A stretch of 64,000 bases of DNA, taken from Schaalia canis. GTDB lineage: Bacteria; Actinomycetota; Actinomycetes; Actinomycetales; Actinomycetaceae. Of the stretch, positions 31,557 through 39,769 are shown one piece after another. Numbering within the stretch: position 1 is the first letter of the stretch; the number at the start of each line of letters is the position of its first letter. The notes under the pieces are model-generated. The model did not search any database. It saw nothing but the letters and a program-made list of their open reading frames with translations, and was not told the DNA's origin. A program made the translations under genes and the position numbers. The stretch spans positions 62,001 to 126,000 of the forward strand of contig NZ_RQZF01000001.1 of assembly GCF_003858455.1 (NCBI RefSeq). Reading direction: 5' to 3'.

Positions 31557-32615
31557 ATGGCACGTACAATCGGACGCTTGACCGTTGCCGGGCTTGCTTG
31601 CAGCATTGCCCTCGTCATCGCCGCATGCACCAATACGACGAACGTAGATGCAACGCCGTCAGGGACTGACACGACTGCGCATGCCAGCGCACCGACATCG
31701 CGCGACGGCAACGGTGTGACCCTGGGGCTAACGTATATCCCCAATGTGCAATTTTCTCCCGTGTACGTTGCCGAAGATGAAGGGATTTACAGGGCCGCAG
31801 GCCTGAATATGACGGTGCGCCATCATGGCGGAGACGAAGGTCTTTTTACCGCCCTTATGGCCGGAGAAGAGGACATGGTTCTCGCATCGGGTGATGAGCT
31901 TTACCAAGCACGCGAGCAGGGCATGGATCTTGTCTCCGTTGGAACCTACTACCAGCGATATCCGGTGACGATCGTTGTCCCTGAAGAATCACCGATTTCG
32001 ACCGTCAAAGATCTGAAAGGCAAGAAAGTTGGAGTCCCGGGCGAGTACGGCTCGTCATGGTTTGGATTGCTCGCTATCTTGCGTAACGCCAGCATGAGCA
32101 TCGATGACATCGATGTGGTCTCAATCGGCTACACGCAACAGGCTGCATTAGCTGGCAAACAGGTTGACGCCATTGTTGCCTTCACCAACAACGAGCCAGT
32201 GCGTTTTTCAGCAGCTGGTATGAAGGTGCGGACCCTTCCCGTGGATGGCGATCTTCCCCTTGTCTCTGCTTCCTTGGTGACACGTCGCGAATGGTTCGAC
32301 GAACATCAGGAGATTGCCTGCCAGGTTGTGGAAGGAACCGCTGCAGGTATTCGTCGGGCCGTTGAACAGCCACAGTTGGCGATTGAGGCCACTCAACGTC
32401 GCGACACGGGCCTAACCGAGGCTGCGCAGGTTGAGGGAGCCCGCGCGGTCCTTAAGGCCACAACGACACTTTTTGCCCGAGAGGACGGCAGCTACGGCGG
32501 GCCGCAGGATCTGGCCCTGTGGGAACAAATGGCCGATTTCTACCAGACAATTCCAGGACTGCTTGCACAAGAACCCGACGTTAAAGCCGCAGTGACGAAC
32601 GCCTGCTACGAGTGA
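31557..32615 (+). CDS. ribY: NMT1/THI5-like substrate-binding lipoprotein, RibY-like
   Basis: A 352-residue binding protein. It has a signal peptide ending in the lipobox VIAAC with lipidated Cys24, a Thr/Ser-rich linker, and the THI5-like fold starting LGLTYIPNVQFSPVYVAEDE, with GDEGLFTALMAGEEDMV and VPGEYGSSWFGLLAIL. The start at 31557 follows GAGGAAGG; the frame upstream lies inside ribX. The family includes thiamine-precursor and riboflavin binders; the FMN riboswitch decides for a flavin here. The ligand itself is inferred. Confidence 0.85.
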   Translation: MARTIGRLTVAGLACSIALVIAACTNTTNVDATPSGTDTTAHASAPTSRDGNGVTLGLTYIPNVQFSPVYVAEDEGIYRAAGLNMTVRHHGGDEGLFTALMAGEEDMVLASGDELYQAREQGMDLVSVGTYYQRYPVTIVVPEESPISTVKDLKGKKVGVPGEYGSSWFGLLAILRNASMSIDDIDVVSIGYTQQAALAGKQVDAIVAFTNNEPVRFSAAGMKVRTLPVDGDLPLVSASLVTRREWFDEHQEIACQVVEGTAAGIRRAVEQPQLAIEATQRRDTGLTEAAQVEGARAVLKATTTLFAREDGSYGGPQDLALWEQMADFYQTIPGLLAQEPDVKAAVTNACYE

Positions 32616-32708
32616 TTGTCCTGAGAAAGAAAAGGACTGTGGTTCTCTCCTGAGCTTGGCCGCCGTTTCGTAGCACTGAAAGAGAATTACTCTTCTACAG
32701 TTGTCTTC

Positions 32709-33716
32709 ATGGCACGAAACGGCGGCGCGTCGACATCAACGAATATTCGGGCTCTTGAACTCTTCTTCGCCCTCTATGAATCGCGCAAGGGTATGACCCG
32801 GGCCGAATTGGCTCGTGAGATCCCAGGATATGCAGGCCTTGACGATAAGGCCCTACAAGAGACCCAAAAGCGTGACTTTGATGCTCTCAGCGCTATTGGC
32901 GTTCGTTTCGACGAAGAGCCGGACCCCGATCAGCGTGGCCGCATTCGTATCGCACCAGATAGCGTCGCTCCTGGGACGGCCATAGAGTTCACCGGCCAAC
33001 AAATGACTCTTATTCGTATGGCCTTTGACGCGTGGGAAGGTAATGCGGTTGCTGACCCAGCGGTTGCTGAAACTAAATTACGTGCCAGCAGCGAGGCCGA
33101 GGCGCCTGCGTCCTCATCGTCGACCGTGATCGGTGGTATTGAAGGATCACCGGAACTGTCAACAATTCTTGCCGCCATTACACGTCGTCAGCCCATTACC
33201 TTCACCTACACCTCATCGAGTGGTCGGATGGAACGCGGAATGGACCCGTGGAACCTCATTATTCGTGGACGCAGTATCTACCTGTGGGGTTGGGACCATG
33301 ACCGTCAAGACGATCGCCTCTTTAAACTCAGTCGAATCGAACCACCGGTTGAACTTGTTGGTGAAGCAGGTGACGCTGACCCTGCCCCTCCCTCGTTGAC
33401 AAACCCTTTCGATGACTTTGCCTGCGAGCCGCTTCTATGGCAGCGCGTCGGCTCGACTATTCCTTTCCTAAGAGAGTGTGAAGTAGTCGCTGATGGACAT
33501 GCTCCGGATGGCTGGAAGGCGGTGCGAGGGCGTCGGGAAGAGTGGGGTGTATGGGCGCAACGTCTGATTTCGCATGGCGAAGATCTAATCCCACGTGAAC
33601 CTGTTGCTTTCGTCAGGGCTCTTCGCGAGCAACTGTCTATCGCCACGAAAGCGACGATGACACAGGACGGGCAAAACTTCGCTGTCGTGGCAAAGGAGGA
33701 ACACGCCCATGCCTGA
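32709..33716 (+). CDS. pafB: WYL-domain transcriptional regulator PafB
   Basis: One half of the PafBC activator of the LexA/RecA-independent DNA damage response. The 335-residue protein has an N-terminal winged helix (NIRALELFFALYESRKGMTRAELAREI) and a WYL domain from about 155 (RQPITFTYTSSSGRMERGMDPWNLIIRGRSIYLWGWDHDR, whose core is the ligand-sensing pocket). TACAGT at 32696-32701 lies 7 nt before the ATG, so translation is probably leaderless. It overlaps pafC by 8 nt. Here the pair is 27 kb from pafA, unlike in mycobacteria. Confidence 0.93.
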   Translation: MARNGGASTSTNIRALELFFALYESRKGMTRAELAREIPGYAGLDDKALQETQKRDFDALSAIGVRFDEEPDPDQRGRIRIAPDSVAPGTAIEFTGQQMTLIRMAFDAWEGNAVADPAVAETKLRASSEAEAPASSSSTVIGGIEGSPELSTILAAITRRQPITFTYTSSSGRMERGMDPWNLIIRGRSIYLWGWDHDRQDDRLFKLSRIEPPVELVGEAGDADPAPPSLTNPFDDFACEPLLWQRVGSTIPFLRECEVVADGHAPDGWKAVRGRREEWGVWAQRLISHGEDLIPREPVAFVRALREQLSIATKATMTQDGQNFAVVAKEEHAHA

Positions 33717-34698
33717 ACATGCTTCCCATGCGATTGCCCGCTATCTGTCAATGGTTGCCTGGATTGGGCGCCAACCGCAGCGTCGCACTACGGTTGGTGA
33801 ACTCGCTGACCACTTTGGGCGAAACCTGAGGCAGATTGAGAATGATCTTCGGCAGCTCACTGTTTTTCGTGATTCTTTGCCGGGAGAATCTTTTGAACTC
33901 AGTTGGTTTGAACCTGAGAAGGGAACCAGTAGCGCTGAAAGGCTTGCTACCCCTATTTCTGTGCGTTCAACCCGTGGTCTTGACTTACCCCCTTCCTTCA
34001 CCGACGAGGAAGTAGCGACCATTGTGGTCGGCTTGCGTGCGGTTGCCCCTCTTTTGACTGAAGAAGACCAGCAGGCTATTCCTCCCACTGTTCTTGCCCT
34101 TGATGCGTTGAGCGCCAACCGCGCTCACCTTCACGAAAACATCGTTGACATCCCCCGTGTCGACGCGCGAGAAACGCTGCGTACTCTACGGCAGGCAATG
34201 AGCAGTCACCATGTCGTGTCTTTCACCTACACCGCCCACAATCACATGCGTTCTGAACGCAGTGTTGAGCCCCTTGCCCTCGAACAGGGGCCCTCGGGCT
34301 GGCAGCTTCATGCATGGTGCCACAGCGCCAACGCTCAACGTCTTTTCATTCTTGATCGCATGGAGAATCTCAAGATCACGGGGGAGACTTTCAATCCGTC
34401 TCTGCGCTCTCTTCAACGCGAGGAATCCTCGACTGTGCGGGTTATGCTCATGAAGGACGCCCAGTGGGTGGGGGAGGCATACGCCAGCCGTATTCTGGCG
34501 GTCACACATGAGACGGTCACTATTGAGCTACCCATCTGGGACAGACAGTGGGTGCGTGACCTATTGACGCGGGTGGCCTCGTCAATCGTTTCCTTGAGCG
34601 ATCAAGAATTGGCAGAGGAAATAACCGAACATGCTCAAGCGGTTCTGCGCACTTGGGACTCTGTCGCGGGCCCCGCAGACGGTACCCTGGAGATATGA
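33709..34698 (+). CDS. pafC: WYL-domain transcriptional regulator PafC
   Basis: Partner of PafB. The 329-residue protein has the winged helix TTVGELADHFGRNLRQIENDLRQL at about 25-50 and a WYL domain at about 150-245 (HHVVSFTYTAHNHMRSERSVEPLALEQGPSGWQLHAWCHS) followed by the WCX C-terminal region. The start overlaps pafB (RBS AAAGGAGG) and the stop overlaps helY by 4 nt. In mycobacteria tatA and tatC lie between pafC and helY; here they are absent. Confidence 0.93.
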   Translation: MPEHASHAIARYLSMVAWIGRQPQRRTTVGELADHFGRNLRQIENDLRQLTVFRDSLPGESFELSWFEPEKGTSSAERLATPISVRSTRGLDLPPSFTDEEVATIVVGLRAVAPLLTEEDQQAIPPTVLALDALSANRAHLHENIVDIPRVDARETLRTLRQAMSSHHVVSFTYTAHNHMRSERSVEPLALEQGPSGWQLHAWCHSANAQRLFILDRMENLKITGETFNPSLRSLQREESSTVRVMLMKDAQWVGEAYASRILAVTHETVTIELPIWDRQWVRDLLTRVASSIVSLSDQELAEEITEHAQAVLRTWDSVAGPADGTLEI

Positions 34699-37496
34699 GT
34701 CCAGCACGCAAACGTCACCGGAAGAAGGACGCCCAGGAGGCACCATCCGCTGACCTTCCTTTAAGCGCCGCCGAACGTTTCCAAGCCTTCCGAGACCAGC
34801 GGCGTTTTGATGCCTCTGAGCGTGCGACCTTCATCGACTCCCTGGGTTTTCGACCCGACTCTTTCCAAGTTGAGGCGATGGAGGCCCTTGAGGAAGGGGA
34901 GTCTGTCCTTGTTGCCGCACCCACGGGCGCGGGCAAGACCGTGGTGGGAGAGTTCGTCACGCATTTGGCGGTGGCCCACGGGCGCCGCGCCTTTTACACC
35001 ACCCCCATCAAGGCCCTGTCGAATCAGAAGTTTGCTGACCTTAAAGAGCGCTTTGGTGAAGGGGCGGTTGGCCTCTTAACGGGAGACACCTCGATCAATC
35101 CCGGAGCTCCGATTGTTGTGATGACCACCGAGGTCTTGCGCAACATGATCTATGCAGGCACAGATCTTTCCGCCCTTGCTTACGTTGTCCTCGACGAAGT
35201 GCATTACCTGGCCGATAAGTTCCGTGGTCCCGTCTGGGAGGAAGTCATTATCCACCTACCGGCGCATGTTGCCATTGTCGGTCTGTCGGCAACCGTGTCC
35301 AATGCGGAAGAGTTTGGCGCGTGGATGAGGGAAGTGCGCGGCTCGTGTCGGATTATCGTCTCAGAAAAACGCCCTGTTCCCCTGTATCAGCACATGATCG
35401 CTGGTGGTGAGCTTTACGATTTGTATTCGCCAACGAAGGACGGGAAGGCATCACCTGGTCGCCTCAACCCTGAGCTTCTTAGCGCCGTTTTCAACGGACG
35501 AGGCTCGCGTGCTGTGGGGGGAGGGCGGATGCGCGGCCGTTCAACCTTTGCGCGAAAGGGGCGCGACGAGGCCAACGCCCAGGTTGCGCGGCGCTTTGAG
35601 TCCCGTCCGTCGGTGGCCATCACGCTTGAACGCGCAGGGCTTTTACCTGCCATTGTCTTCATTTTCTCGCGTGCAGGTTGTGAAGATGCAGTCCGAGCCA
35701 TGCTTGCCTCTGGCATTGTTTTGACCTCATCTACTCAGGCACGAACAATCCGTCAGGAGGTTGAGGCTGCGAGTGCCCTGATTCCCGTAGAGGATCATGG
35801 GGTTCTGGGCGTTGACCGATGGGCTCGGGCTCTTGAACGGGGGATTGCTGCACACCATGCGGGCATGTTGCCTGTCATGAAAGAAACGGTGGAAAAGCTC
35901 TTCACCCAGGGGCTTGTGAAAATCGTGTATGCCACGGAGACTCTGGCTTTGGGGATTAATATGCCCGCACGCACAGTGGTCATTGAGTCCTTGCAGAAAT
36001 GGGACGGTTCAGCTCATGTGCCCCTGTCTGCTGGCGAATACACCCAGCTCTCGGGGCGCGCGGGTCGGCGTGGCATTGACACCGAAGGGCATGCCGTGGT
36101 TCTTCACAAAGGCAAGGTGGCGCCCGAGGAAGTGTCGGCTTTGGCCTCGAAACGTACCTATCCGTTGATCTCAGCCTTCCACCCGACATACAACATGGTG
36201 GTGAATCTGCTGAGTCATTCGACGCGAGCAGTGACTCGTGAGGTTCTTGAGACCTCTTTTGCTCAGTATCAGGCTGACGGAGCGGTGGTGCAGCTTGCTC
36301 AGAGCGCGAAGCACGTTAAACGCACCATGGATGAACTGGCAGGCACCCTTGAGTGCGACCGAGGCGACGCGGGTGAGTATTTTGCTCTTCGGGATGAGAT
36401 TTCCCGAAAGCAGAAGGAAGCCAAACGGGAGGCTGCATTGGCCAGGAGGAACGAGGCCGCCCGTATTCTGCATGATGCTCGTCGTGGCGATGTTGTGTCC
36501 TATCGAAAGGGCCGTAAGATTCAGCACGCTGTGGTGATTGATCCTATCGGTGCGAATACGCGTCAGTATGGGGTGCAGGTGATTGGGACCGATGGGCGTT
36601 GGCATCATATGGGTGTCGAGGACGTTGCTGGTGGCCTGACGATTAGTGGCAATATTCCGGTTAACCCCGTGCAGCTTCGCAAGGCAAAGGAACGCGCTCT
36701 TATTGGGGCGACACTGCGTGATTTGGTGAGTGCGGGATCTTTGGCAGTGCCGGGGAAACAGAGTGACGTCGCAGATGAGCTCAGTCATCTTGAACGTGCT
36801 TTGCGTCAACACCCTGTTCATCAGTGTCCTCAGCGAGAATCTCACGCTGCTGCAGGGCACGCGTGGGCGCGCCAGAAACGCGAGTATGAGCGTTTGATGC
36901 GTTCAATTGATGGTCGGACCAATTCAGTGGCGAAATCTTTTGACAAGGTGTGCCAGGTCCTTGAGACCCTCGGTTTTCTTAGCGGAGATACCGTCACCAC
37001 TGAGGGGGAGAAGCTACGCCGCATCTTTGGAGAACGTGATCTTGTCATTGCGCAAGCGATTCGGAAGGGGGCGTGGGCTGAGTGCGCTCCTGCTGAGCTT
37101 GCTGCGATTGCTTCAGCTTTTGTGTATGAGGCCCGTACGGATGATGGTACGCAGATCGTTCCCACTAGCCCGGATCAAAGGCTCCTTCGAGCGTGGGATG
37201 CCTCCCTTGCAGCCCAAATGGAGGTCAATGATGCAGAGAAAAAGGCAGGGGCACAGCCAACAGCGCCTTTAGAGGCTGGCTTGATGGCGCCAATTTACGC
37301 GTGGGCCTCAGGCGCATCGCTTTCGACGGCGCTGGAAGGCAGCGATCTTCAGGGTGGTGATTTTGTCCGCTGGGTGCGTCAGGTGTGTGATCTTCTTGAT
37401 CAACTGCGCTTTATTGGGGATGCGGAACTTGAAGAGCGCGCACACAAAGCCCGCGACCTTATTATGCGCGGAGTCGTGGCATGGTCGGGCGTATGA
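34695..37496 (+). CDS. helY: HelY-type superfamily 2 RNA/DNA helicase
   Basis: A 933-residue Ski2/Mtr4-like helicase. Motif I is AAPTGAGKTVVGEF, motif II is DEVHYL, motif III is LSATVSN, and the C-terminal RecA domain has ETLALGINMPARTVV and QLSGRAGRRGID. A DSHCT-like C-terminal domain runs from about 760 to the end. The product is probably involved in RNA processing or recombination; its substrate is unknown. I used the ATG overlapping pafC; the 14-residue extension upstream in frame has no support. lnt overlaps its end by 4 nt. Confidence 0.92.
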   Translation: MSPARKRHRKKDAQEAPSADLPLSAAERFQAFRDQRRFDASERATFIDSLGFRPDSFQVEAMEALEEGESVLVAAPTGAGKTVVGEFVTHLAVAHGRRAFYTTPIKALSNQKFADLKERFGEGAVGLLTGDTSINPGAPIVVMTTEVLRNMIYAGTDLSALAYVVLDEVHYLADKFRGPVWEEVIIHLPAHVAIVGLSATVSNAEEFGAWMREVRGSCRIIVSEKRPVPLYQHMIAGGELYDLYSPTKDGKASPGRLNPELLSAVFNGRGSRAVGGGRMRGRSTFARKGRDEANAQVARRFESRPSVAITLERAGLLPAIVFIFSRAGCEDAVRAMLASGIVLTSSTQARTIRQEVEAASALIPVEDHGVLGVDRWARALERGIAAHHAGMLPVMKETVEKLFTQGLVKIVYATETLALGINMPARTVVIESLQKWDGSAHVPLSAGEYTQLSGRAGRRGIDTEGHAVVLHKGKVAPEEVSALASKRTYPLISAFHPTYNMVVNLLSHSTRAVTREVLETSFAQYQADGAVVQLAQSAKHVKRTMDELAGTLECDRGDAGEYFALRDEISRKQKEAKREAALARRNEAARILHDARRGDVVSYRKGRKIQHAVVIDPIGANTRQYGVQVIGTDGRWHHMGVEDVAGGLTISGNIPVNPVQLRKAKERALIGATLRDLVSAGSLAVPGKQSDVADELSHLERALRQHPVHQCPQRESHAAAGHAWARQKREYERLMRSIDGRTNSVAKSFDKVCQVLETLGFLSGDTVTTEGEKLRRIFGERDLVIAQAIRKGAWAECAPAELAAIASAFVYEARTDDGTQIVPTSPDQRLLRAWDASLAAQMEVNDAEKKAGAQPTAPLEAGLMAPIYAWASGASLSTALEGSDLQGGDFVRWVRQVCDLLDQLRFIGDAELEERAHKARDLIMRGVVAWSGV

Positions 37497-39127
37497 GCCG
37501 TCAACCACGAGCTTCCGAGCAGCGGTCCCAAGTGAAGAACAATAAGCGAGGCGCTCGCACGGGTATTTCCTCTTTTTTGTGGAATAGTGTGCGTTCCATT
37601 GTGGCTGGCGGATTAATGTGGGCAGCTTTTCCTGATGTTGGTGCCTGGTACGCAGCAATCGTCTCTCTAGCGCTCATTATCGCTGTTGTTGACCACAGTC
37701 GTGCCTGGGGAGCGGTGTTCTATGCGGGCCTTTTTGGTGCGGCTTTTTGGCTACCTCACGTCCATTGGGCGACGATTGCCTCGGGCGGATGGCTGCCGTG
37801 GGTCATGCTGGCGTTGACGCAGATCCTGTGGTGGATGCTGTGGGGGCTGAGTTTACGCATTTTCCAGATGTGGCGATGGGCGCGGCAACTTAGGGGCGCA
37901 ATTGCGGTGAATGTCATTGCGTGGATAGGGGTTGAGAGCCTGCGGAGTATGACGCCTTTTACGGGCTTTCCCTGGGGAAAGGTAGCCTATCCACAGGTGG
38001 ATTCTCCCCTTGGACATTTGGCTCCGTGGGGTGGGGAAGTGCTTGTCGGGGCCGCGGTCGTGGCGCTCGCTGTCCTTTTGCGATGGGCGTTTGCTTTGGT
38101 GCCTGATTGTGAGGGGATGCGCTGGTATTCACGCCCAGCAATGCTGGGAAGCATGGTCGTTATTCTTGTTGTTCCCGTGTTTCTTCCGCTTTATTCCGAT
38201 CAACAGGCTGGAGCCGTCAGCGTGGGAATTGTGCAGGGCAATGTGGAGATCCCTGGTGCAAAGACCTATGCGATTGAGGGGAAGGTGACGAGTAACCACG
38301 TTGCAGTCACCCGTGATTTGTTGGCATCTGCCCCAGATGTTGAGTTGATTATCTGGGGCGAGGGCGCTTTAGATCGTGATCCACGGGTGAATGAGGTGAA
38401 TGGGCGCCTTGTCAGAGGTATCGTTGAGGAGGCTCAGAGGCCAATCCTCGTCGGATTTAATGAATATGATCCTCAGAAAGAGGTTATTCGCAATCTCTAC
38501 GGCCCGTGGTATCCCAGTAGTGCTGAGACTCCTGGCCTTGGCCCCCTGTATGGCAAACAACTGCCGGTGCCTTTTGGTGAGTACATTCCTTTCCGTGAGT
38601 TCATCTCAGCTCTTGCTACTGAGGCTGCGCAGGTGCGCGTCGACATGGAAGCTGTTGAAAATTCTTCACGTTTGGATGTTGTGGTGGGGGAGGGGAGGAC
38701 CCTTCCTATGGCGACCGGCATATGTTTTGAGGTTGCCTATGAGGGATTGATTGCCGAAGGTGTTCGTTCAGGCGGGCAAATCGTTGTCATCCCGTCAAAT
38801 AATTATCATTTCCGTACCTCGCCTGAAGCTGGGCAGCAGGCTCAAATGGCGCGTTTCCGAGCAATGGAGTTTTCGCGCTCAGCAATGCAGGTGTCAACTA
38901 CTGGTGAATCTGTGCTGATTCGCCCAGATGGTGGGGTAATAGCTCGAACAGAGCGTCAAACTGGGGACTTTGCTGTGGCCACCTTGCCGCTGCGCACCTC
39001 GCTCACGCCCTCTGCATGGATGGGGTACTGGCCGGCCTACGTTACGGCGGTTCTCTTCATCGGCGGAATTATTATGTCAGGAATTATTGCTCTATTCCGC
39101 GCTGCTTCGCGACGGGGAAGTCGTTGA
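37493..39127 (+). CDS. lnt: Apolipoprotein N-acyltransferase
   Basis: Adds the third acyl chain to lipoproteins. The 544 residues hold several N-terminal membrane helices, a nitrilase-like periplasmic domain (about 245-505) and a final membrane helix (YVTAVLFIGGIIMSGIIALF). The catalytic triad residues are visible: Glu in IIWGEGALD, Lys in YGKQLPVPFGEYIPF and Cys in MATGICFEVAYEG. The start chosen is the ATGA overlap with helY; an in-frame ATG 12 nt upstream is possible. RibY and other lipoproteins of this cell are likely clients. Confidence 0.92.
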   Translation: MSRQPRASEQRSQVKNNKRGARTGISSFLWNSVRSIVAGGLMWAAFPDVGAWYAAIVSLALIIAVVDHSRAWGAVFYAGLFGAAFWLPHVHWATIASGGWLPWVMLALTQILWWMLWGLSLRIFQMWRWARQLRGAIAVNVIAWIGVESLRSMTPFTGFPWGKVAYPQVDSPLGHLAPWGGEVLVGAAVVALAVLLRWAFALVPDCEGMRWYSRPAMLGSMVVILVVPVFLPLYSDQQAGAVSVGIVQGNVEIPGAKTYAIEGKVTSNHVAVTRDLLASAPDVELIIWGEGALDRDPRVNEVNGRLVRGIVEEAQRPILVGFNEYDPQKEVIRNLYGPWYPSSAETPGLGPLYGKQLPVPFGEYIPFREFISALATEAAQVRVDMEAVENSSRLDVVVGEGRTLPMATGICFEVAYEGLIAEGVRSGGQIVVIPSNNYHFRTSPEAGQQAQMARFRAMEFSRSAMQVSTTGESVLIRPDGGVIARTERQTGDFAVATLPLRTSLTPSAWMGYWPAYVTAVLFIGGIIMSGIIALFRAASRRGSR

Positions 39128-39145
39128 GAAGAGTAAGGAATGAGA

Positions 39146-39173
39146 ATGGGCTCCGTCATATGACGGAGTCCAT
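39146..39173. terminator. Palindromic terminator between lnt and rbpA
   Basis: An 18-bp perfect palindrome (CTCCGTCATATGACGGAG, 39151-39168) extended to 28 nt with one G-U pair. It lies between the convergent ends of lnt and rbpA, 18 nt and 28 nt away, so it can serve both directions. No long T-run. Confidence 0.65.
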
Positions 39174-39201
39174 TGGCAGTCTTTCAAGGCGCGCGGAGGC
39201 C

Positions 39202-39567
39202 TTAGCCCTTACGGTAGGCACCCTCAGGGCGTAGACGGCCTTCGCGCAGAAGCGTGAGCTGCTCGTTGAGAACCTGCTCAAGCTCTTCCATGGAGCGACG
39301 TTCGCAGAGCATGTCCCAGTGTGTGCGGACGGGCTTAACGGTCTTGGGCTCTTCGTCTTCAGGTGCGTCACCAACGATGTCGGCCATCTTGCCGCACTTG
39401 CATTCCCATGTAGCAGGCGGAGTGGCCTCTGTGGCGAACGGCATTTCGAAGCTGTGGCCAGAGGGGCACATGTACTTCACGGTGAAGCGCTCGGCGAATA
39501 CGACACCATCCTCGGATTCCATCGACTTCGAGCCGATTTGCATACCACGGAGTGCGCGATCTGCCAT
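39202..39567 (-). CDS. rbpA: RNA polymerase-binding protein RbpA
   Basis: Actinobacterial factor that binds RNA polymerase and the primary sigma factor and stimulates open complex formation. The 121-residue protein has the N-terminal tail ADRALRGMQIGSKSMESE, a zinc core with C34, H38, C56 and C58, the basic linker and the sigma-interacting helices (MLCERRSMEELEQVLNEQLT). The ATG is preceded by AAGGAGG; the 14 extra residues upstream in frame are not conserved. It diverges from the Hsp70-like gene across a 202-bp AT-rich control region. Confidence 0.96.
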   Translation of the reverse strand: MADRALRGMQIGSKSMESEDGVVFAERFTVKYMCPSGHSFEMPFATEATPPATWECKCGKMADIVGDAPEDEEPKTVKPVRTHWDMLCERRSMEELEQVLNEQLTLLREGRLRPEGAYRKG

Positions 39568-39702
39568 TATGTCCTCCTTGTAAAGGCGTCTCAGTAAAGG
39601 GTGTGCCACGGGGTAAGCCTGGTCAACTCGCCAAGTTTAGCGAATTTCTGCCCGTTGGGCATGTTCATGCAGGATAAGCGGATCTATCTAACAGCCCACG
39701 CT

Positions 39703-39733
39703 ATTATCCGATAATGCACATTATGTCAGATAA
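39703..39733. promoter_or_regulatory. GATAA/TTATC repeats in the rbpA/Hsp70-like control region
   Basis: ATTATCCGATAAT (39703-39715) is a perfect 13-bp palindrome. TTATGTCAGATAA (39721-39733) repeats the TTAT...GATAA pattern 18 bp downstream, and GGATAAG occurs again at 39672-39678. These lie 36-100 bp before the Hsp70-like ATG and over 100 bp from rbpA, so they look like operator sites. They are not HspR (HAIR) inverted repeats, and I do not know the regulator. Confidence 0.5.
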
Positions 39734-39769
39734 GCTGAAGGATTCCTCCCCACCCGATATGGTTGCACC

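Noticed and set aside
39610-39700. Insertion sequence or integrase between rbpA and the Hsp70-like gene
   Set aside because: No open frame or terminal repeats; the region is only AT-rich control DNA.
39703-39733. HspR (HAIR) operator before the Hsp70-like gene
   Set aside because: The CTTGAGT-N7-ACTCAAG pattern is absent; the sites read TTATC/GATAA.
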